This document shows, piece by piece, positions 12,010-22,382 of a stretch of DNA of 64,000 nucleotides (positions are counted from its first letter, which is position 1; each line of letters starts with the position of its first letter). Made by a program: the position numbers and the translations under genes. Under the pieces are notes generated by a model that saw only the letters and a program-made list of their open reading frames with translations, ran no database searches and was not told the origin of the DNA. The stretch is taken from the NCBI GenBank assembly GCA_036867785.1, contig CP145409.1:744001-808000 (forward strand). Reading direction: 5' to 3'. Source of the DNA: Plasmodiophora brassicae. Its lineage: Eukaryota; Endomyxa: Phytomyxea; Phytomyxea; Plasmodiophorida.

Positions 12010-12142
12010 ACGTCAGAACTGAGCATAAATCGAGTGTTCGAGATTACGTCCGGTGTTGAATGACACAGCTGATGGCGAAACGTTGGCGAACTTGAACAGA
12101 TAGGTATGTAGACAGACAATCATGTGACCAGTCGACCTGAAG
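12010..12142 (+). repeat. 133-bp direct repeat, copy 1
   Basis: Aligns without gaps to 13033-13165, differing at 7 of 133 positions by eye (about 95% identity). It starts with acgtcagaactgag and ends with gtcgacctgaag. In the plus frame both copies encode a related short tail ending VRDYVRC and a stop. The second copy lies directly upstream of SF3B3. Confidence 0.9.
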
Positions 12143-12391
12143 TATACAGGACCTCGGGTGTATTATACAGGACCTCGGGTGTATTATACAGGACCTCGGG
12201 TGTATTATACAGGACCTCGGGTGTATTATACAGGGCCTCGGGTGTATTATACAGGGCCTCGGGTGTATTATACAGGACCTCGGGTGTATTATACAGGACC
12301 TCGGGTGTATTATACAGGACCTCGGGTGTATTATACAGGACCTCGGGTGTATTATACAGGACCTCGGGTGTATTATACAGGACCTCCGGAG
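12143..12391 (+). repeat. 21-bp minisatellite, about 12 copies
   Basis: Tandem units of tatacaggacctcgggtgta plus one t, about 11 full and one partial copy. Copies 5 and 6 share one A-to-G change; the rest are nearly identical. The unit is a multiple of three, so all frames stay open through the array (for example repeated YRTSGVL). Each unit can fold: ATAC pairs with GTAT and ACC with GGT around a TCG loop. It begins exactly at the end of direct-repeat copy 1. Confidence 0.93.
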
Positions 12392-12632
12392 ATGCCTCCG
12401 TTTAACATCCCCCTCAAACTGGGATGCATCTACATCATCCTACGTAATATGCATGGGTCGCCAGGACTACACAACGGCACACGCGTCATCCTGTTGGGAT
12501 AACATCGCCCACCTATTCCACGTTCGCATAGCCACAGGGGCAGCCGATCGGTGCGACCGGGAAATCCAGTCTGATCGCCGTCCTCGCACAGGAACCACGC
12601 GTCATATCTACAGCACTATTGCACGCGCGGAC

Positions 12633-13082
12633 ATGACTGACTCATGCGTCACGACAGAGTCGCGCGTACGAACCGTCACGTCATTGAGGAAACGCCTGTA
12701 CGTCGCTATGAGCCTCCATCTTTGTGCGCATTGCCAGACGCCCTTCCTGAAGACTGCCCCAAACCATAAGTACTGTACGGACAGAGCTTGCGTCGCGGAA
12801 CGCCAACGACATCGTCGCCTTGACCGTAATTTACGGCGCCGCTATCGTCGCAACATCAATGCGCTGGCCATCCATGAATATGGCCACGTCCTCCCAGCGG
12901 CTGCCGTGGCCGCGTACGCGAACCGGGCCGTCGTTACCATAAGCGCCGACGCTAACTGTCTATCGCTGCTTTACACGTCTGCAGTGGAGGCGGCTGTCTC
13001 CGCTGTTAGGCGCGCCATCACCGACAACGAGGACGTCAGAAATGAGCATAAACCGAATGTCCGAGATTACGTCCGGTGTTGA
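12633..13082 (+). CDS. Small zinc-finger protein, hypothetical
   Basis: An uninterrupted frame of 149 codons; it could also start at 12708. Near the N-terminus it carries CAHCQTPF, then KYCTDRACVAERQRHRR: two Cys pairs about 12 residues apart followed by a basic helix. This resembles the short treble-clef/zinc-ribbon fingers of some DNA-binding and mobile-element proteins. The rest is Ala-rich without known domains. The last 14 or so codons lie inside copy 2 of the 133-bp direct repeat. Whether it is expressed is unknown. It sits between the two direct repeats and could be cargo of whatever created them. Confidence 0.4.
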   Translation: MTDSCVTTESRVRTVTSLRKRLYVAMSLHLCAHCQTPFLKTAPNHKYCTDRACVAERQRHRRLDRNLRRRYRRNINALAIHEYGHVLPAAAVAAYANRAVVTISADANCLSLLYTSAVEAAVSAVRRAITDNEDVRNEHKPNVRDYVRC

Positions 13083-13165
13083 ATGACACAGCTGATGGCG
13101 AAACGTTGGCGAACTTGAACAGATACGCATGTAGACAGACAATCATCTGACCAGTCGACCTGAAG
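13033..13165 (+). repeat. 133-bp direct repeat, copy 2 (upstream of SF3B3)
   Basis: Partner of 12010-13142's first copy at 12010-12142, offset by exactly 1023 bp. It covers the end of the small zinc-finger ORF and ends 77 bp before the SF3B3 start codon, so it probably includes part of that gene's promoter. Confidence 0.9.
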
Positions 13166-13242
13166 GCCAGACACGGCAGGTAAATCGTGAACTGCAATCG
13201 CGTCACGGAGTCCGCCGAAGTCGATCGGCAGTCGACGACGTC

Positions 13243-16200
13243 ATGCACCTGTACGCGCTGACCGTCAAGCCGGCGACGGCCTGCGTATCGGCTGTGTTCG
13301 GGTCGTTCTCCAAGCCGAGGGCGCAGGAGATTGTCATCAACCATGGTTTGTGGTGCTGTTGCAGGGCCCTGTGCCTGGATGGGTGCTAAATCTCGGCTAG
13401 GGTCGTCGATATCGCTGCAGCGGCATGACGGAGAACTGGCGCTCGTTTGCCATCAGAACGTATTCGGGTACGCCAATTGTACTATCGCAATGAACACACA
13501 GAGATAAACCGTGGAGTCAGGTGCGTTCGAGTCTGTGCCCCATTCCGGCTGACAGGTGCCGATACCGACTTCCTTGTGCTCGGCACCGACTCCGGCAAGA
13601 TATCGGTTCTCAAGTTTGATGCTAACGTACAGGCCTTCGTTAAGGTATGCATATTGTCATGCTGGCATGGCTGAAATGCCTATTTAAAAACGGTCAGGTT
13701 CACGAGGAAACCTTCGGCAAGACCGGCTGCCGTCGGATTGTCCCTGGACAATACCTTGCAGTCGATCCAAATGGTCGAGCTGTCCTTATAGGGGCCGTTG
13801 AGAAGCAGAAATTTGTTTACATCCTGACGCGTGATTCCAAAGCAAATCTCGTATGTACCTGCGCCAGCAGCAGCAGCAGTATCGGGGCTGACTGCAGGAA
13901 TAGGTTATTTCCTCTCCACTGGAGGCGCACAAGTCCCATACGGTTCTTTTCGACGTTGTCGGCGTTGACGTTGGGTTTGAAAACCCGCTGTTTGCGTGTC
14001 TAGAGTTGACATACCCAGAAGGTGCGGGTACATATTCACGCTGTTTGATGTCGTTAACATCCTGCATAGCCGATGACGATAGCGCGAAGGAACGACCTGC
14101 AACGATCAACAAGTCGTTAACATACTATGAGCTCGATCTCGGTCTTAACCATGTGACCCGAAAGCTTACTGTTCCGTATGTTTCCGTGTGGTTCAAACGC
14201 TATGCTGCCTGCCACAGTCTAACTTTGCTTGTTAAGCGTCCCTGAATCCGCGCATCGACTGGTTGCTGTGCCTGGTTCTTCTTGTGATGGACCTGGAGGG
14301 GTTCTCGTATGCTGCTCGGATCTCATCCTGTACCACAACCCTGAGTTTGGCAATTCGATATCCCTGCGCTGCCCGATGCCTAGCAGCACGCGAATGTCGG
14401 ACTCTGATACGAACCTAATCGTCAGCAGTGCAACTCATCGTCAGCATTCTACTTCGAAACAGAAAGGGTAGATTATTGCTCGGAAATGAATAGTCTCGAG
14501 ATTCTGATGTCCACCTCGTTTATAGATTCTTCTTCTTCCTGTTGCAAAACCAGCGCGGCGACTTGTTCAAGGCTTCTCTTGTGATGGATGAAGCTAGTGG
14601 CACCGTCCAGGACATTCTGATGTCGTATTTCGACACGGTCCCAGTTGCGACGTCTCTGTGCATATTGCACACGGGTTTCCTTTTCGTTGGCAGCGAGTTC
14701 GGCAATCATATGCTCATGCAGTTTACGTCTCTCGGCGATGTGGATCCCTCTGAGCAGTGCAGCACCTCCAACCAAGTCGCGTACACGCCGCGCTCGTTAA
14801 GCAACCTTGTTGCCGTCGATGAGATTGAGTCTTTGGCACCCGTAACGTCAATGATGCTGACGGATCTTGCTCGCGAGGGTGCCGCTCAGTTCTATCTGAC
14901 ATGTGGTCGTGGTCCTTCGAGCACGTTGAGGGTATTGCGCCAAGGTCTCGCTGTGGCTGAAATGGCTGTATCGGACGTCCCCGGTTCACCTTGTGCTGTG
15001 TGGTCCATTCGCGGTGCTCGCGACGAACATTTCCACAAGTACATCGTGGTTTCCTTTACGAATGCCACGCTGATACTGTCGATCGGCGAGACTGTTGAAG
15101 AGATCAGCGACAGTGGCTTCTTGAATGAGGTCCAAACACTCCAGTGCGGATTGATCGGTACAATGCGGTTTGACGACAGTCGTGTCAATGCCTAATCGAT
15201 TTTGTAGGGAACAACGTCATGGTCCAAGTATACCCTGGAGGCATCCGACTTATTCCGACGGCGACGAACCTGATATCTCAGTGGTCCCCGCCTGGAAACA
15301 AGACGATTGTTACTGCCGCCATCAATCAGACGCAAGTTGTGATTGCCATGACTGGTCGAAGTCGCACTAACCTGGTACTTTAAACGCTCTAACGTGTCTC
15401 GTAGGCGGGGAGCTGGCATATTTCGAGCTCGATGCCGCCTCTGATGCGCTGATTGAAGTTGATCGAAAGGACATGAGGAACGACGTTTCATGCCTTGCCC
15501 TTTCTGATGTCCCGCAAGGTATTTGTGTATTTTACAATCGACTCTACAGATCGTTGACATTGTTCACAAGGTCGCCAGCGCGCGAAGTATCTTGCAGTTG
15601 GATGCTTCGATCAGACTGTGCTGCTCTGCCAAGTTGATGATCCGGCTGCTCCCATGCTGCAGTTGACGATCCAGAGCGTTGGCGCGATACCGAACTCTCT
15701 TTTGTTGGCGGAACTGAACGGCCAGATGCAATTGCTATGCGGCCTTCAGAATGGTGTCCTTATCCGTTCTGTCGTCGACACATCCAACAACGCCCTCACT
15801 GATGCCACGAAGCGGTTCTTGGGGTCTCGTCCAGTTGGCTTGTTTCGCGTTGTATGCGAAACGATCCAGTGCGTTATCTGTATCTCGTCGAGATCTTGGC
15901 TTTGTTACTCGGCGCCGGGCCCTGGGGCCCAAACCGTTTCCCTTGTCCCGCTTGCGTACGAGCCGCTGGAGTATGCTGCGCCATTCCAGTCAGACCAGTG
16001 CACTGACGGTATCGTTGCCATTGCTGGTTCCACGCTGCGCATCGTTGCTGTGGAGAAGTTGGGTGTCCCATTCTCATCTTCCGTTGTACATCTGACGCAC
16101 ACGCCTCGCCGTATGATCTCGCATCCTGTGCATCCGAACCTGGCCGTTGTCATCGAGACGGATCATCGTCGCCCACTCGTCGACCGGGTTAGCTGGTCCC

Positions 16201-17696
16201 TCATGTTCGTGGTGCCATGCGGAATTAACCCTCTGTGTGTAGGACACGGATGAAGTGATGGCGGATGGCGATCGCCGGGACAGGTGCTTTGTATTACCTG
16301 TTACGTTTTGAGGAAACTGACCTGTGTTGTGTAGGGGTGACGATGAAGAGGATGAAGAGGAAGCCCTACCGTCTTCGTTTGCACAAGCTTCTCGGGGTCC
16401 CCCTGGAACTTGGACCTCCAGTGTGCGCATTATCGATGTGCTGAAGGGGCGGACAAAGCTGACCATTCCTCTTGACCCCGATGTTGCTGCGTGCTCGCTC
16501 GCATGTGTCGAGTTTGCCGACCGGGCGGGCGATGTGTACGTTGCGGTCGGAACGAGTACCAGTATGAAGCTGAAGCCTCGATCCGCTGCGTCATCGGCCA
16601 TTCTCCTGTACCGGTTCAACAAAGAGGGTACTCAGCTCGAATTCATCCATAGGTAGAAGACACGTTCTCGACGGGCAGCCTCATCTTTACTCAATGTATT
16701 TGTAACAGCACGCCAACCGAAACCGTTGCACAGACGATGATTCCATTCCAAGGCCGTCTCCTGTGCGGTATCGGCCCGACTCTGCGTCTCTATGATATTG
16801 GACGTGCTCGTCTGCTTCGAAAAGCGGAAAACATGAACTTCCTGTCGCCGATCGTTACCCTTCATGCCAATGGTGACCGTATCTACGTAACAACAGTTGC
16901 GGAATCGGTGCACGTCGTCCGGTTTCATCGGGCTGAGAAACAGTTCGACATTGTTGCTGACTGTACTGAACCGCGTTACACTGTGTGCACGTCGCTTCTG
17001 GACTACAACACTGTCGCTGGTTGCGACAAATTCGGTATGCGGCAATGTGTTCTTTCACCGTTTCGTCCCGTGTAACTGTGCTCGCAGGCAACTTCTTTGT
17101 TACTCGCCTGCCCGTTGATGCACAGGCGGACCTTGATGATGAAACGGGGCCAGACGTTGGGACTCCGGCAGGCAGCATATTACTGAAAGGCGCGGAGCAT
17201 AAAATGAAGACGATTGTGAACTTCCACTTGGGTGACATTGTCAGTTCATGTGCAATGTCCGCCTTCGTGATGCTGACCGTTGCTTAGGCGACATGCATTA
17301 CTAGGGGGACCCTTGTTTCTGGTGCCGTTGAGGCCTTGTTCGCGGGCACCGTTTCCGGGGCTCTGGTCGCGTTCGTCCCATTCCAAACGAAAGAGGTACG
17401 GCTTTCACGTGCACTCTCGTGCTGCTGTTATTGACGAGTAGCGGATTATCCAGGACGTCGATCTTTTCTCGCACCTAGAAATGCACATCAGGCAAGAAGC
17501 TCCACCGCTAGGTGGCCGCTCGCATCTTTCGTATCGGTCGGCGTACTTCCCAGTTAAGGATTGCATCGACCTTGATCTTTGCGAGATGTACGCGACTCTT
17601 CCAGAAACAACGAGACAGACCATTAGCTCCGAACTCGGTATGGAGCAAGCTGACCTGATCAAGAAGATCCAGGAAATGCGCAACCGTGCAATCTGA
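13243..17696 (+). CDS. SF3B3: Splicing factor 3B subunit 3 (SF3b130 / RSE1)
   Basis: Scaffold of the SF3b complex of the U2 snRNP; three beta-propellers plus a C-terminal helical domain. Recognisable from end to end: MHLYALTVKPAT, then ETFGKTGCRRIVPGQYLAVD, YYELDLGLNHVTRK, FDTVPVATSLCILHTGFLF, CGRGPSSTLRVLRQGL, SIGETVEEISDSGFL, RFLGSRPVGLFRV, LRIVAVEKLGVPF, PFQGRLLCGIGPTLRLYD, SLLDYNTVAGCDKFG, and the C-terminal RSHLSYRSAYFPVKDCIDLDLCE. About a dozen short introns interrupt it; frames between 13640 and 14540 and around 16240-16340, 17060-17090 and 17280-17480 need splicing. The stop at 17694 follows a helix ending RNRAI, close to human ...TRYAF. The acidic insert DDEEDEEE near residue 880 is short. 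Confidence 0.95.
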
Positions 17697-17802
17697 TAGC
17701 GGACGGGACATCGCCAGCACGTGCAAAGTGTATAAAACTTTGTGCTTCAAACTGTACGTAGATTCATAGAGTGATGTATTTACACCGTGCTATCGTAGCA
17801 GA

Positions 17803-20651
17803 TCAGTAATTCCACCCAGAGCGAACATTCTCTTTCCGTTGGCGGACGCGCCCGGCCATTGCTACCGTCTGGGCACCAAACGCATTCTTCAGGCGCCTCG
17901 CCGTCCCTGGTATATGAGCGCTTGATGACCGGACAGCAACCCTGCGAGGTGTTGTGGCTGTCGAATTGGCATTCCGCTCCACGACGGTTTTGGCGGACGT
18001 CGATGCCTGGAGGGGTCGGTCCACACTGGACTGCGGTGGATCTCTGAAAGGCGGTGTGACAGTCCCGACTGTTCGCGTTGTCGGCTTTGATGCCATTAAC
18101 CGCAGGGTCTCGTCGAGCTTAGCTTGCAGCATCTGCACTCGCGATGATCAGGCACAAGGGCTGCGCGTCCAACAAGTGAAGCACACACATTGGCTCGTTG
18201 AATCGATGCAGCGTGGTTCGTTTCTAGACTGGAGATTTGTTTACGCAACGTGGCGACCGTTCCGTTCTGCGAACTTTGGCCCAGTTCGCCTAGCTCCACC
18301 TAACAAATGCTTCAGATTCTCGTGATTCTCTATAGCCAAATGACCCTATGGCAAATACCTTTCGGACACGATGAGCAAACTTGGCCGTGCAAACGGATTC
18401 CGGCAGGTCGGCGGCATCAGGACTCAGATGACACAGCATAACGGTTCGGCCGTCGCCGGCTAACGAACACACGTCAGCGTTGCAAATTGTCGACGAGCAA
18501 GAAACCCTCCCTACACAAGGACTCTTGAAGGAGGTGGGTCAGTGCAGAGTTGCGGTACGGGACAAAGATTGATGCAGTAGCCGCAGATGCCCCTTTCCTG
18601 ATGATCTCGTCCCATCAGGGGTCAGATCAAGCCATACGTGGGGCCAAACGTACCGGCGCTGAACGGATCTGGAATATAGCGCTGACATTACATTTCCAAG
18701 AGCAGACAGGGACCGGTTGATGGCCCCGGCTTCTTTCAACTGGCTACCGGTGACTTCCGATCGTGCGACACGTTCCTGTAGTAATGTTCAGCAATCGGAC
18801 GCGTGAGCAAGTTCCGTCGCAGTGCCTCATGCTATACCGATCCGGCCAAATCCACTAACGTTAGACGCGCATGCTGTACCCCGCCTTTCTCGAGTTGCAG
18901 CATGACTATCGAATGCGACCTGGCAACCTCGTCACAGACAGGCGACCCTCTCAGAAACCGCTTGGCAAATACCGCGATGATCGCTGGTTCAATGCAGTGG
19001 AGCTTGTTTGCCTGGCGGCCGCAGCTCGGTCGCACAGGACTAGAACCTTCGCGGACGTGAAGTTTCAGGCACAATGGAATGGAAATACTGAGAACGATAC
19101 CTCGTCGGGGGTGGAGACTCGATGTCTCGACAGTCCTGCTACGTGAATGTTCTCGTTATCGCCTCGGATCCGCAGCGACGACGTTTCAGCACTCCCGCCG
19201 AGTAAATCTCGCAACGTATCGTTGTAGATTTCGACGAATGACGCACTGACGCTGAAACGTTCTGAAACATCACTATGCTGCATAATCGCCTAAGTGGGGG
19301 GCGTAATTCCCTGGAAATGTTGGGGGACAAGTACCTTGGTAATCTCATCAAACAAGCAAATAATGGCCCGTTGAATCAGTCCGACCGTCGATGTTCGCGG
19401 GTCTCCCGACATGGTGTACGTTTTCCCTAAAGGCGCCTTTGTCATCCCAGCAATGCAATGCATTGTCAGCGGGCCGGGCTCACCACTGCCTGTCTGACCA
19501 TAAGACATGACGGTCACATGATATCCTTCGACGCACGACTGTATGAGGGGGTGAAACTCCTTCCATACTAGTGCAACGTTAGACGGTGCAAACATCAGGT
19601 CACAAGTTAGCATACCGTCGAGCTGCGTCGATCTACTTCCAAACACATGGTCAAACTCGTACGAACGGCAGCCTGAAATGCCATTAGCGCCCAAGTCTAC
19701 ATCATGGTCCGCTGTCAGGGTGAACCTTCCAGCGTGACCGTTCGTTGATCTAAGCAGGCAACTACAGGTTCTTGGTCGTCGGACAGTGGCGGCCGCAAGC
19801 GAACAAGAACTCTGCACCGGCGTGTGAGGCACACAATCGCCACTCATGCGTGATTCCCGACCGAATGTTGCCGCGAAGGTCGATGATGTCGTTGTTCAAC
19901 TTGCGGCACCTGTCGAGCTCACTTGCCAGCGACGCTCTCAGCTTGGCGTCTTCCTGACGAAGTGACTCCTGCACCACCACCGGTGTCAAACGTGCACCGC
20001 GAATCTAGTCGTGTGTCGGCCTGCCCCACCATTTGCTGTACGAAATCGTTGCCAAACTGGCTGAGTTCGCACTGCACGCGCCGCTGCACGTCTCGGATGC
20101 CGTTCCGAAGCATTGTGATGTGGTTGCAAAGGTGCGACTTGCCCAAACGTGCGACCACGTCGGGTCTAGCGCTGGACCTCCCGGTCAACAACGTTTTCAG
20201 GGCAGCAATGCGGGAGGTCAGGGATGTCGCCAGCCCGTTATTGTCTTCTTGCTGTACAGAATAACGGCCAACCTAAGTCGCTGGATAACGTTGTCGAAAG
20301 CACATGACGCCCGTTACGTACGATGGACGCGAGCAGCGCTGTGGATGCGGACGCGATGTCGTCTATGGCAGAGCGCAGGGCGGTATCGGTCGTGGCGTGC
20401 GCGGCGGGTAGGCCATGGGGGTCGGCGCCGCCCGCCCCCGACAACTGTTGGACCTGTACCTCCAGCGACCTAGCGTGGTCCTTGACGGCCCGCAGCTCCC
20501 CCTGGAGCTTCTCGATCTGCCTGTCCCGCTCGAGCAGCTTCGTGTTGTACACGCGGTGCAGCGCCATGGCCAGCGCCGTCTGCGGGCAGGTCGACGTCTC
20601 ACCCATCGATCGTTTCCGCTTCGGGGCGGCATCGCCTGCCGGCTGCTGCAT
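17803..20651 (-). CDS. Kinesin-14 (C-terminal motor, minus-end directed)
   Basis: Spindle-type minus-end motor related to Ncd/KIFC1. The N-terminus carries a basic KRKRS nuclear signal and a coiled coil (ERDRQIEKLQGELRAVK). The neck CRKLNNDIIDLRGNIR directly precedes the motor, the hallmark of kinesin-14. Motor motifs in order: FDHVFGS, VEGYHVTVMSYGQTGSG with the P-loop completed as GKTYTM in the next exon, FVEIYNDTLRDLL, LTLVDLAGS and GAINRSLSALGNVMSAL. A tail with TPRR-rich sequence and NAFGAQTV follows, ending at 17803. One intron (from gtgagc near 19490 to ctttag near 19430) splits the P-loop between Gly and Gly-Lys. Starts at 20651 (MQQPAGDAAPKRKRS). Exons within 18140-18830 are only roughly placed. 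Confidence 0.9.
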
Positions 20652-20878
20652 CGGTACGGGTCGCTCTGGGACGACGTGACCTCGATGCCCCCTGAGCCCT
20701 GCACCGCACCGCCGCGCAACCACCTGCGGCGCACGGCACAACGACGACGACGCACACGGCACACCCCTGTCCCGCGCCTCTGCTCATCTCGGTCCGCGTC
20801 ATCGCGCGCGACAGTACCTGCCGATACCTGTCGCACACACCGGCAGCAATCGACGGGCGTCGCACGTAACTTTAATGC

Positions 20879-21740
20879 TTAGTTGGACGTCGACGTGGTG
20901 GAATTGGCGGCGGGCGTGTCTGTGGAGGGATTGGGCGGCGAGCTGGTTGCGGAGGCGGGCCCCGGCGCGGGCGTCTTGCCCGCCGGCGGGGACGTCGACG
21001 CGCCCGATGCCGACTGTCCCAGCAGGCTGGATCCCAACCACTCGACGAGTTTCGAGATGGCGTTCATGCCGGCGTCGGAGTCGGACGCCGACGACGACGA
21101 CGCCAACGTGGCGCTGGCCGACGACTTGTGCTTCTGCTTGCCGGATCGTTTCGACGATGACGACGAGTGGCTGCTGCTGCTGCTGCTGCTGTTGCTGCTT
21201 CCGTCTGACGGCGTCGTGCCGTTCGTCATGTTGGACGCCAGGCGCTGTACGGCCTCTGAGACCGGCGCCGAGCTATTCGCGCTGGGCTGGCCAGGCGCGG
21301 GGTCGCTTGCGTTGGCGCCCAGCCACTGGACGACATCGGAGACCGGGTCGGACGCGTTCGAAGCGGGCTGGGCCTGCGCTGGAGACGTCGGCGCGAACGT
21401 TGCGCTCTTGGGCGGCAATGACTTCGCGACAGGCGCCATTGTCTGGTTCACGTTGCCGTTGTCGACGGCGATCGGCCACGACGTCGTGTTGCCGGGCGGC
21501 GTGGGCCTCTGGTCCGACGAGTTCCCTTGCTGGTACTCGAGGGGGATCAACGGGAACGGCACCAGCAGGTCGCAGGAGGCGCCGTCGGCGGAGATCCTAA
21601 GCGGCACGGGCGACGGCAGGTTCTGCTTGGACAGCCAGAACAGAATCCTTGCCATGACGTCGTGCGGCGTCGACGTCGTCTGCGGCGTGCCGACCTGCAC
21701 CAGCGGCCGACCGTCATGCTGCTGGCCTTGCTGGCCGACG

Positions 21741-21773
<33 letters not shown>

Positions 21774-22054
21774 GTATGGGTCGGCTGCCAGGGTCGTCGC
21801 GAGGCGCCCGTGTTGCTCGCGAACACGCGGCCGCTGATCATCGGGGCGGCAGGTGGCAGCAGGTGAACGCCTGAGCCAGGTGCGCCCATGGCGCTCATCG
21901 CGGCCTGCATCGGCGGGCCACCTTGCTGCTGTCCGAAGATGCCGAGTTGGGGCGTGTCGCATTCGGCGGGCGCCGGCATCTCGAACGACAGAGTGAGCGG
22001 CGACGCCAGAGCCAGGACGACGATGGCGAGCGGTAGAGTCGGGATCTGCTGCAT
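20879..22054 (-). CDS. Secreted Ser/Gln-rich low-complexity protein
   Basis: 391 residues in one exon. MQQIPTLPLAIVVLALASPLTLS is a clear signal peptide in which only the first two or three residues are polar; I quote it as running to about residue 23. The mature part holds a Q run encoded by a CAG tract (21738-21770), an S run encoded by AGC/TCG codons (about 21165-21200), and many N-glycosylation sequons (NGTT, NVNQT, NSS, NAS). Three short repeats recur: DVVQWLGANASDP, EAVQRLASNMTNG and KLVEWLGSSLLG. No enzyme domain is seen. A wall, extracellular-matrix or effector role is possible but unproven. Its start at 22054 lies directly after the signal-peptide Met; the upstream in-frame extension has no signal sequence. 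Confidence 0.75.
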
Positions 22055-22382
22055 GGGCGGTTGGGGCGATCGTCTTAGGGAACTACTAGGTAGGAGAGGT
22101 CGAGCCACCCGCGGGCCTCGTCCTGCCTGGCGAGGTTGGATCGGGTACGTTGTTCTGGAGGAAACGACTGCAATATGATTATGTGGGCGTGGGCCTCTGT
22201 GGCAATCTCGACATGGCGTCATGTAGAGTCGGGTCTCCAACGATATCCTCACCGCCCCAGTCGCGTCACGACCTCGTGTCAACTTTCACATGGCCTCGCA
22301 CGGTACCGCCTGTGGTGACTCAACCGACAGATTCTCTGCGAGCGTTGGGTCTTGCATTCGGAAACAGGCGTTTATATACGCG

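Noticed and set aside
12010-13165. LTR-like element suggested by the 133-bp direct repeats
   Set aside because: No reverse transcriptase, integrase or gag-like sequence lies between them, the ends are not TG...CA, and no primer-binding or polypurine site is visible.
20883-21866. 327-codon plus-strand frame over the Ser/Gln-rich secreted protein
   Set aside because: Leu/Asp runs mirror the CAG/AGC repeats of the minus strand; no start context or domain supports it.
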